Assembly (NCBI GenBank): GCA_003519375.1
Contig: DOWV01000137.1
Coordinates: 3,909-10,735, forward strand
DNA from: Bacteroidota bacterium
GTDB taxonomy: Bacteria; Bacteroidota; Ignavibacteria; UBA10030
DNA: 6,827 bases
Reading direction: 5' to 3'
In this document: positions 1 to 5,599 of the stretch, in pieces
How positions within the stretch are numbered: the stretch's first letter is position 1
Layout: each line of letters begins with the position of its first letter
Made by a program: the position numbers and the translations under genes
Notes under the pieces: model-generated
What the model saw: only the letters and a program-made list of their open reading frames with translations
The model's database searches: none
What the model was told of the DNA's origin: nothing

Positions 1-149
1 AGCGTGCTCTTGCCGGCGCCGTTTTTTCCGATGAGGGCGTGAATCTTGCCGCCGGTAAATGCGACGCTGACATCGTTCAGGGCGACGGTGCCTGGATACT
101 CCTTGCGGAGGGAAATCGTCTGCAGAGCGTGGGGAAGATGATCAGCCAT
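1..149 (-). CDS. Sugar ABC transporter ATP-binding protein, N-terminal fragment (RbsA/MglA/XylG type)
   Basis: This is the 5' end of a gene running off the left edge; 49 whole codons are present. The translation contains the segment KEYPGTVALNDVSV (residues 16-29), typical of the first strand and aromatic A-loop of sugar ABC ATPases, and then a complete Walker A motif GKNGAGKST (41-49) with the ATP-binding lysine at 47. Family members usually have about 500 residues with two fused ATPase domains and hydrolyse ATP at the inner membrane to drive import of a monosaccharide. The ATG at 147-149 is supported by an AAGGA Shine-Dalgarno at 158-162, 8 bases upstream. It lies downstream of, and in the same direction as, two periplasmic-binding-protein genes, which fits an Rbs/Mgl-type importer. 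The signature, Walker B and second domain lie outside the window, so the subfamily is inferred from the N-terminus and context. Confidence 0.9.
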   Translation of the reverse strand, partial: MADHLPHALQTISLRKEYPGTVALNDVSVAFTGGKIHALIGKNGAGKST

Positions 150-157
150 CTCAAAAA

Positions 158-199
158 TCCTTACGCCCGCCTGACCTTTGGTGCTCTCTGAGGCGGGCG
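158..199 (-). promoter_or_regulatory. Hairpin directly against the ribosome binding site of the ABC ATPase gene
   Basis: Bases 164-172 and 191-199 form a perfect 9-bp GC-rich inverted repeat (CGCCCGCCT / AGGCGGGCG) with an 18-base loop. In the minus-strand transcript the stem ends one base before the AAGGA Shine-Dalgarno (158-162). It has no T-run, so it does not look like an ordinary terminator. Inferred role: tuning translation or protecting a processed mRNA end between the binding-protein and ATPase genes. The pairing is seen directly; the function is not shown. Confidence 0.45.
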
Positions 200-200
200 G

Positions 201-223
201 GCAAAGTCGCAAAGACGCAAAGG
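201..223. repeat. Short tandem repeat, GCAAAG(T/A)C units
   Basis: Three consecutive copies of an 8-base unit are present: GCAAAGTC, GCAAAGAC and a third partial copy GCAAAGG. The tract starts two bases after the hairpin at 164-199. From memory, tracts reading CGCAAAGACGCAAAG are scattered through intergenic regions of many environmental bacterial genomes; I cannot confirm this here. The units are too short, and lack spacers, for a CRISPR. Confidence 0.6.
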
Positions 224-293
224 CCGTCTACAATATTTCGTTCTTGGCGACATGCTTGCCCCGAACGTTGTTGGTTCGGGGGCGGCTTTGCGT
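215..293. repeat. Two-tier inverted repeat in the spacer between sugar-binding protein 1 and the ATPase
   Basis: The outer arms 215-226 (ACGCAAAGGCCG) and 283-293 (CGGCTTTGCGT) pair over 11 bp with one bulged G at 223. Enclosed is a second, perfect 8-bp hairpin, CCCCGAAC (259-266) with GTTCGGGG (274-281) and a 7-base loop. In the minus-strand transcript this lies 53 to 131 bases past the stop codon of the binding-protein gene. No T-run follows on either strand, so a canonical intrinsic terminator is unlikely. A REP-like or mRNA-stabilising element, as known behind binding-protein genes in other sugar operons, is the best guess. Confidence 0.5.
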
Positions 294-346
294 GATTCCT
301 TCCACCCGTTTTGAGATAGGGTTTGGTCATGCCGGCGACGGGCGGG

Positions 347-1321
347 CTATTTGCTCATTTCCTTCAAACGCTCTTTGAACTGCTTCACTTCGTCGGGCTT
401 TTCCCGGCTCAGGAGGAAACCGGGGAGGGAGACCTTCTTCTCGACTTTCTCGCCTTTCAGGACCTTGACAGCGGCCTCGATCGCCATCGAGCCGATCTCA
501 AACGGACGCTGACCTGTGATTGCCTGAAGGATATTGACGTCATCAAGCAAGAATGCCGCAAGCTGCTCGCTCGTGTCCGTGCCGAAGACGGCAATTTTGC
601 CGGCTTTGCCGGCGTTTTTGACGGCCATGACTGCGCCAACGGTGCCTCCCTCATTCGCGCACCAGACGATGTTCACGCCTGGATTTGCCGTGAGGATGTC
701 ACCAACCTTTTTCACCGCCTGCTCGGCCAGCCAGGCATCCTGTTCAGCCACGATTGTGACGCCGGGGAGCTTCGAGATTTCACTCTTGAATCCGTTTGAT
801 CGGACAGAACTCTGCTCCGGGAGCTGTGATTGAAATGCGATGATGGCAACCTTCGCTCTTCCGCCAAGCTTCTTCTCGATATACTCACGCGCCGCTTTCC
901 CGGTCGATGCTCCAATGTCGAACTGATCGCTTTCGATCGACGCCGCGGCGAGATCGCTTTCGAGCGTCATGTTGTGCGTCACAACGGTGATTCCCTTTTC
1001 GTGCGCCCGCTCAAGTGCGTTAACGGACGACCTGGCGCTCAGCGGTGCGATCGCGATGGCATCGACATTGTTGGCGATGTAGGTGTTGATAAGCTGAACT
1101 TCTTTGTCGGGTTTGTTCGCGCTGTTGGCTTCGAGCAGTTCAATGTCATATTTCCCGGCCGCATCACGCATGCCGAAAAGGACAAGGCGGAAGAACTGGT
1201 CTTCCTGGAAAACGATGCCCGCGATACGCTTCTTTGTATGCTCGGATTTCTTTGATGTGCAGCTCGCAAGCAGAACGGAGAAGGTGATAATCAACAAAAC
1301 AATCTTGATGAGTTTTGCCAT
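347..1321 (-). CDS. Sugar ABC transporter substrate-binding lipoprotein (copy 1, RbsB-like)
   Basis: A 324-residue periplasmic binding protein of the ribose/AI-2 type (Peripla_BP_4 fold), predicted to capture a sugar and hand it to an ABC permease. The N-terminus has a basic start, a hydrophobic core and the lipobox LASC (18-21), so Cys21 should be lipidated. By alignment to my memory of E. coli RbsB, pocket positions include F43/F44, N117, R174, W197, N223, D249 and Q271. The Asp-Arg pair that holds ribose in RbsB is His116-Asn117 here, so ribose is not assured as ligand. It is gap-free and about 74% identical (hand count over residues 31-324) to the product of the next gene upstream, 1598-2572. 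No clear Shine-Dalgarno precedes the ATG, but the start gives a proper lipoprotein signal. The stop is TAG. The ATPase gene follows after 197 bases of structured spacer. Confidence 0.93.
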   Translation of the reverse strand: MAKLIKIVLLIITFSVLLASCTSKKSEHTKKRIAGIVFQEDQFFRLVLFGMRDAAGKYDIELLEANSANKPDKEVQLINTYIANNVDAIAIAPLSARSSVNALERAHEKGITVVTHNMTLESDLAAASIESDQFDIGASTGKAAREYIEKKLGGRAKVAIIAFQSQLPEQSSVRSNGFKSEISKLPGVTIVAEQDAWLAEQAVKKVGDILTANPGVNIVWCANEGGTVGAVMAVKNAGKAGKIAVFGTDTSEQLAAFLLDDVNILQAITGQRPFEIGSMAIEAAVKVLKGEKVEKKVSLPGFLLSREKPDEVKQFKERLKEMSK

Positions 1322-1597
1322 GATCGGTCTCGGGTCTTAGCAATGAGAAGATTGGACAATTGGATGTTGTGTGCACCTGATCCCCAGCCACCGAAATCAT
1401 CGGAAGGTGAGTTGGACGGCTTGACGTGTGCGTTTAATTTCCGTGCCAGTTTTGCCAACCGTTGCTCAACCATTTGAACTGCGCGGAAATTTCGGGAAGC
1501 GGGTTGGCGTCCCCCTCAGGGAACAAATCGATCTCCCATCGGGAGCAGATCTCCCGATGAGCGCGGGGACCCGTGTAAATCGACAATCGACAATCCG
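1322..1597. other. Spacer between the two sugar-binding-protein genes
   Basis: These 276 bases hold no convincing gene. The left part (about 1322-1500) shows nothing I recognise; a 60-codon minus-strand frame across 1291-1473 has no family features and overlaps the start of copy 1. The right part holds the hairpin cluster at 1509-1570 and a perfect tandem repeat of CGACAAT (1581-1594) just after the stop of copy 2. A promoter for copy 1 may lie here, but I cannot point to convincing -35/-10 boxes. Confidence 0.5.
1509..1570. repeat. Nested inverted repeats with two competing hairpins
   Basis: A perfect 9-bp stem CATCGGGAG (1537-1545) / CTCCCGATG (1551-1559) has a 5-base loop. A competing stem CTCCC (1533-1537) / GGGAG (1541-1545) uses the same GGGAG, made possible by a direct repeat of GATCTCCC at 1530-1537 and 1548-1555. 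Outer arms GTCCCC (1509-1514) and GGGGAC (1565-1570) can close the whole element. It lies 28 to 89 bases past the stop of the upstream binding-protein gene on the minus strand. No T-run is present. It may be a mRNA-stabilising or partial-termination element; the competing pairings are seen, the role is inferred. Confidence 0.55.
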
Positions 1598-2572
1598 CTA
1601 ATTGCTCAACTCTTTCATCCGCTCCTTGAATTTCCGGACTTCGTCAGGATTCTCGCGCGACATCAGTACGCCCGGGAGAGAGACCTTCTTCTCGACCTTT
1701 TCACCCCTGAGGGCTTTGACGGCAGCCTCGACGGCGAGCGACCCAATCTCAAACGGGCTCTGGCCGGTAACGGCGTGCAAAACGCGATCATCGTCGAGCA
1801 GAAAATTAGCGAGCTGCTCACTGTTGTCGGTGCCAAAAACAGCGACCTTTCCTGCCTTCCCGGCGTTTTTCACTGCCATGGCTGCTCCGACCGTGCCGCC
1901 TTCATTCATGGACCAAACGATGTTGATCCCCGGGTTCGCAGTAAGAATGTCGCCGGTCTTTCTCACGGCCTGCTCTGCAAGCCATGCATCCTGTTCGGCG
2001 ACGATTTTCACGCCGGTAAGCTTCGCGATCTCACTCTTGAATCCGCCAACCCTGAGTGCCGCTTGCTCGGGAACCTGTGAATGTGCCGCAAGGATGGCGA
2101 TGTTCGCCTTGCCGGAAAAATTCTTTTCAATGTATGCGCGGACATATTTGCCGGTTGACGCCCCAAGATCAAACTGATCACTTTCGATGAAGGAAACAGG
2201 AATGTCGCTGTCGAGCGCGGTATTATAAGTAATGATCCTGATCCCCTTTTCATGGGCGCGTGTCAATGCGCTCACAGACGCTTTCGAACTTAACGGCGAA
2301 ATGACGATTGCGTCAACATTGCCCGCAATGTAGGTGTTGATGAGTTGCACTTCTTTGTCGGGCCTGCCGGCGCTGTTTGCCTCAAGCAACTCGACACCAT
2401 TCTTTTTTGCTGCATCGCGCATGCCGAAGAGAATAAGCCGGAAGAACTGATCTTCCTGGAAGACTATTCCGGCGATACGCTTTTTCTGCTGTTCCTGCTT
2501 CCTGGAATCGCAGCCGCCAAAAACGAGGAGTACGCCGAGAAGAATCCAGAGTCCGCGGATTTGTGGGCGCAT
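1598..2572 (-). CDS. Sugar ABC transporter substrate-binding lipoprotein (copy 2, RbsB-like)
   Basis: Tandem paralogue of the gene at 347-1321, also 324 residues with no alignment gaps. The open frame reaches back to 2647, but the ATG at 2570-2572 is preferred: it gives a short basic N-terminus, a hydrophobic core and a lipobox FGGC (18-21), puts the lipid Cys at 21 as in copy 1, and avoids overlap with the gene ending at 2610. No clear Shine-Dalgarno is seen. The likely sugar-contact residues F43/F44, N117, R174, W197, N223, D249 and Q271 are kept. Neighbours of these differ from copy 1: Tyr116 for His, Thr118 for Met, Ala163-His164 for Phe-Gln, Ser221-Met222 for Cys-Ala and Asn250 for Thr. 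It should be a membrane-anchored periplasmic sugar-binding protein, possibly with a different or broader ligand range. It starts 37 bases after the split-barrel gene and is probably co-transcribed with it. The stop is TAG. Confidence 0.92.
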   Translation of the reverse strand: MRPQIRGLWILLGVLLVFGGCDSRKQEQQKKRIAGIVFQEDQFFRLILFGMRDAAKKNGVELLEANSAGRPDKEVQLINTYIAGNVDAIVISPLSSKASVSALTRAHEKGIRIITYNTALDSDIPVSFIESDQFDLGASTGKYVRAYIEKNFSGKANIAILAAHSQVPEQAALRVGGFKSEIAKLTGVKIVAEQDAWLAEQAVRKTGDILTANPGINIVWSMNEGGTVGAAMAVKNAGKAGKVAVFGTDNSEQLANFLLDDDRVLHAVTGQSPFEIGSLAVEAAVKALRGEKVEKKVSLPGVLMSRENPDEVRKFKERMKELSN

Positions 2573-2609
2573 GGAAGTAAATGCTGATGGTGCCACGGTT
2601 GGATGGTGC

Positions 2610-3110
2610 TTAGAGTGCGTCGCGCGATTCGATCTCGATCCACACACCGTCTTTTCGTTGCAAGCCGTTTGGTTTGAGACCGTATGGTTGAGGCAGTGCT
2701 GAGTTCGCGAAGTTCATGAATTCGATTCGTTCGGGAGCAACCTTGATCAATACATACTCGTTTGTATCGGGACCGCCGGGATACATGTCGCTCCAGTAGG
2801 AGCGCCAGTACTTTCGCTTCAGTTCTGCAGTGCTGTCAAGACCGGCAGTTCCGACGAGCGTGACATATGCGGTGCTGCGCGGATTGATGAAAGCCAGCGT
2901 AACCTTGTTCTGGTGCAGGATCTCGCGCACTTTGCGGGAATTTGGACTTGCTCCCAGCCAGATGTTGAACTCGCTGTCGGGCTCGAACGGGTGCATCAAC
3001 CTCGCATTGATTTCCCCCGACTCTCCGTGGGTCATGAAGAAACAATAATCCGCTTCTTTCATGATTGCACGTGCAATGGATATCATCTGGTCAATGTGTT
3101 TGGCGCCCAT
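2610..3110 (-). CDS. Pyridoxamine 5'-phosphate oxidase-related split-barrel protein (general stress protein 26 type)
   Basis: A 166-residue cytoplasmic protein with no signal peptide. The pattern fits the flavin-binding split-barrel family that includes general stress protein 26: FFMTH (24-28), the ARLMHPF strand (36-42), FNIWLGASPNSRKVREI (48-64), a strand ending in NKVTLAFINP (68-77), YVTLVGTAGL (82-91), then W102/W106 and YPGGPD (110-115), closing with VLIKVAPERIEF (120-131). Relatives bind FMN, FAD or F420 and reduce or oxidise small substrates, but most, including this one, have no assigned reaction. AAAGG at 3119-3123, 8 bases before the ATG, supports the start. It sits 56 bases behind the beta-helix gene and 37 bases before copy 2 of the sugar-binding protein, so it is probably part of the same transcript. 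Its link to sugar use is unclear; it may be a passenger or a stress-related redox protein. Confidence 0.82.
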   Translation of the reverse strand: MGAKHIDQMISIARAIMKEADYCFFMTHGESGEINARLMHPFEPDSEFNIWLGASPNSRKVREILHQNKVTLAFINPRSTAYVTLVGTAGLDSTAELKRKYWRSYWSDMYPGGPDTNEYVLIKVAPERIEFMNFANSALPQPYGLKPNGLQRKDGVWIEIESRDAL

Positions 3111-3166
3111 AGCTCAGGCCTTTCTTCTGTTTCGTGTGATAATTGTTCTGTTCAAATTCCCTTTTC

Positions 3167-5431
3167 TCATCGCTCCGGGACTCGCTGCCGGTATGCGTCT
3201 TTCACAAGTCCGATGGAGTCGATCGGAATGGGCCGGAATCCAAGCCCGAACGCCTGCGATGAGTTCTTCAGCCTAAAATCCTTCTTGCGGAGATCAGCAA
3301 ACCCCGGATTGCCCTTGACAAACGTGTTGCCCCTCAGCTCTTCCCTCGCCTTGTCGTCAGAACTCATCAGCAGTACATACCCATCTTTTCCGTCAATATC
3401 CAGATAGTACGGGTCCCACCCCGCGTAATTTCCCGGAAGCCGCCGGCAAAGCGCGGTGTCGGCAATGACATTGTCCCTGATTGTGACATTGGAAAAATCG
3501 AATGCGTTGTAATCGTAAATGTCCAGCCATCTGCCGCCATAAGACACATTCCGGACAACTCGGTTACCCATGGGGAACGCCGGATTTCCCTGATCGAGTG
3601 TCAACAACTCCGGGTATCTCGTACTGTAGGGCGGCTCCCGATACTTCATTTCCTTCAACTGGTCGAAAAGCAGGGTCAACGTTCCGTCGAAGAAGTAGCT
3701 CGCCCATCCAAGACCCCGCGCGTCAACGTGAACTGAAGGTGCACACTCCACAAAGACGTTGTTCTCAACCAGATTGTCACGCCCGCCGCCGATCATCATG
3801 GCGCGGCCCGCCCGATAAAAAAGATTTCCGTACACGGTAAACCCGCTTGCCCAGTCGTCAAGATAGACACCCATCACACCGTGAAGGCCGGGGCCGAGGA
3901 GGTCATGCCAGTAGTTGTAGCGAATGACATTGCCCCGCCACGTAAAGTCGCGCCCGGTGTGTAGCGCGCCGGCATCGCCAGTCTCCTGACAGACCTTATA
4001 AACATCATTGAACTCGATCAAATGGTCATTGCCGCGCAGGTAAAGTCCTTCATGAGGGGCATCGTGGATACGGTTGTTCCTGACCTGCTGGCCGACGCCA
4101 TCGAGAAAGAGCGCATATTGCCCGGTCCGCATCCATGCACTGTAATGGTGGATGTGGTTGTTCTCGGCGAAATTGTTTGCGGGAATGAGTGCTTTTCTGT
4201 CGCCACCTTTGAGCCGTATGCCGCTCAAGGAGAGATCGTAGAGATCACTGCTTCGCACACCGTTTCTGGTGCCGCCATCAATTGTAACAGCCTCGTTACC
4301 GAGATTGCGGAATGTACATTCCGCGAGAAGCACGTTGGTGCACTCTTTCACCACCGCGCCGGAATTCCTCCCCTCCTCGAATGTGAAGCCCGAGACGATG
4401 AGATTCGACGCGCCCTCGAATGTCATTAACGGTTCGGAGAGCATCGAAACGGAAATCGATGAAGCCGATAACGGTCCGGGAGGAAGGAAATAGAGGAGAG
4501 CGTTCTTCCGGTCGAGGTACCACTCTCCGGGCGTATCGAGCTCTTCAAGAATGTTGAGGAAGTAGTACCGCTGGTTTTTGGTGTAGCCGTAGTGATGATG
4601 CGGTTCTGCGAATGTCACTTCATGCGCGTCGGGGTCGATCGATTTCACCTTCTGGAACGAGTCACTCCAATCCCACGTCCAGTAACCCTGTGTGTAAATC
4701 TCATTCTCGTCAGACCATCCTCGCGGCCTCTCTCCGTCGTAGATAATTCGCCCATAGTGACGTCCGACCGGTACGCCGTCGAATCGCTTTTCGCGATCGA
4801 GGCCCTTGTTGAATTGTTGCTCGCCAGTTTGTGGCACGTCGGTGATGTGCAGCCAGCCGCTGTTCGGCCAGCGGGCGATGGTCATCCGCTTGCCGTTGTA
4901 GAACAACTCCATACCGGGGCTCCCGCGCTGAGTGATTTCTCCGTATTCGGTGATGCCCTGACCCCTTAGATCCGCGACGACGATCCTCTCACGAACCGAA
5001 GGGGCAAACCGCGCGATGACGGTCTTGTCAACTACACGACGGAAGCCTTTTACGGGAACGCTGCCGGAGAGCAGAACCTTCTCGTTCTGCTGGGCTTTCC
5101 AGTGAACAGGCTGTTGCTCGGTCCCCGAATCTTCCGGTCCGAGGAGAAAGGTTTTCGAAATATGGTACGTACCGGCGCGGACCACGACGGTGATTCCGCC
5201 CGTTGGCATCCTCCCTGCGTTTCGGAGATCCCGAACCGCGCCGCGTGCCCGTTCGAACGTCGCAAACGGTCCATCGGATCGGCTGCTGTTGGGCTGGGCG
5301 AGCGTTCCTGACCATCCGTCATTTCCGGCTGGTGACACATAGAACGAACTCTTTCCGATCTGGCCGGTTTGGGAAAAAGCCGGGAGAATTACGAGAAAGA
5401 GCAAGAGTACGATGAGGAGAGAACGAGTCAT
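3167..5431 (-). CDS. Secreted right-handed parallel beta-helix protein, candidate polysaccharide-active enzyme (possibly GH141-like)
   Basis: A 754-residue exported protein. The signal peptide (residues 1-20, Leu/Ile/Val-rich) ends in AFS before Gln21, a good signal peptidase I site. The mature part starts with the hallmark of this group: FYVSPAGNDGWSGT (30-43), DGPFATFERARGAVRDLR (53-70) and VVVRAGTYHIS (82-92). The rest is rich in Asn- and Gly-containing turns of a parallel beta-helix (for example RNNRIHD, LVENNVFVEC and VVRNVSYGG). A conserved-looking block holds Asp486 (ETGDAGALHTGRDFT) and Asp525-Asp526 (GVYLDDWASG), natural candidates for catalytic acids. This architecture and length recall glycoside hydrolase family 141 and related beta-helix hydrolases or lyases; a pure binding role cannot be excluded, and the assignment is from memory of the family. 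It is first in a same-strand run leading to sugar-binding proteins, which suggests it acts on the glycan whose sugars are imported. No strong Shine-Dalgarno is seen; the stop is TGA. Confidence 0.85.
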   Translation of the reverse strand: MTRSLLIVLLLFLVILPAFSQTGQIGKSSFYVSPAGNDGWSGTLAQPNSSRSDGPFATFERARGAVRDLRNAGRMPTGGITVVVRAGTYHISKTFLLGPEDSGTEQQPVHWKAQQNEKVLLSGSVPVKGFRRVVDKTVIARFAPSVRERIVVADLRGQGITEYGEITQRGSPGMELFYNGKRMTIARWPNSGWLHITDVPQTGEQQFNKGLDREKRFDGVPVGRHYGRIIYDGERPRGWSDENEIYTQGYWTWDWSDSFQKVKSIDPDAHEVTFAEPHHHYGYTKNQRYYFLNILEELDTPGEWYLDRKNALLYFLPPGPLSASSISVSMLSEPLMTFEGASNLIVSGFTFEEGRNSGAVVKECTNVLLAECTFRNLGNEAVTIDGGTRNGVRSSDLYDLSLSGIRLKGGDRKALIPANNFAENNHIHHYSAWMRTGQYALFLDGVGQQVRNNRIHDAPHEGLYLRGNDHLIEFNDVYKVCQETGDAGALHTGRDFTWRGNVIRYNYWHDLLGPGLHGVMGVYLDDWASGFTVYGNLFYRAGRAMMIGGGRDNLVENNVFVECAPSVHVDARGLGWASYFFDGTLTLLFDQLKEMKYREPPYSTRYPELLTLDQGNPAFPMGNRVVRNVSYGGRWLDIYDYNAFDFSNVTIRDNVIADTALCRRLPGNYAGWDPYYLDIDGKDGYVLLMSSDDKAREELRGNTFVKGNPGFADLRKKDFRLKNSSQAFGLGFRPIPIDSIGLVKDAYRQRVPER

Positions 5432-5599
5432 GATCTCACACTGAAATTCTTTTTTCCCAGGAATGGCGGAGAGGTTGCGCCCTCATGCGCGTCAAGCCAG
5501 GCGATTCGAATGTACATCATGTTCTATCAGAGTTGCAAGCGGATGGATTTTTAAGAGAAAATTGTCGTACATACACATCACCATATTCAAGGAATTCGT
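5432..5599. promoter_or_regulatory. Divergent intergenic region between beta-helix and cysteine synthase genes
   Basis: These 168 bases separate two genes read away from each other, so they must hold at least the start signals of both unless either is read from further away. Seen directly: an AAGGA Shine-Dalgarno at 5589-5593, 6 bases before the plus-strand ATG, and two overlapping 8-base palindromes, ATTCGAAT (5504-5511) and ATGTACAT (5510-5517), which could be an operator. A possible sigma-70-like pair, TTGCAA (5533-5538) and GAAAAT (5557-5562) with 18 bases between, is weak. No riboswitch fold was recognised. Confidence 0.4.

Noticed and set aside
201..223. CRISPR-like array
   Set aside because: Units are 8 bases, contiguous and without spacers.
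1291..1473. Small minus-strand gene or gene remnant of 60 codons
   Set aside because: It overlaps the start of sugar-binding protein 1, has no Shine-Dalgarno and resembles no family I know.
1602..2177. Plus-strand open frame of 191 codons
   Set aside because: Antisense to sugar-binding protein 2, Ser/Thr/Pro-rich as expected for a shadow; similar shadows occur opposite copy 1.
2573..2647. Longer N-terminus for sugar-binding protein 2
   Set aside because: It would place 25 polar residues before the signal peptide and overlap the preceding gene; the ATG at 2572 gives a standard lipoprotein start matching copy 1.
5533..5562. Sigma-70 promoter TTGCAA-18-GAAAAT as a firm call
   Set aside because: The -10 match is poor and the likely phylum may use other promoter rules; mentioned only as weak within the intergenic entry.
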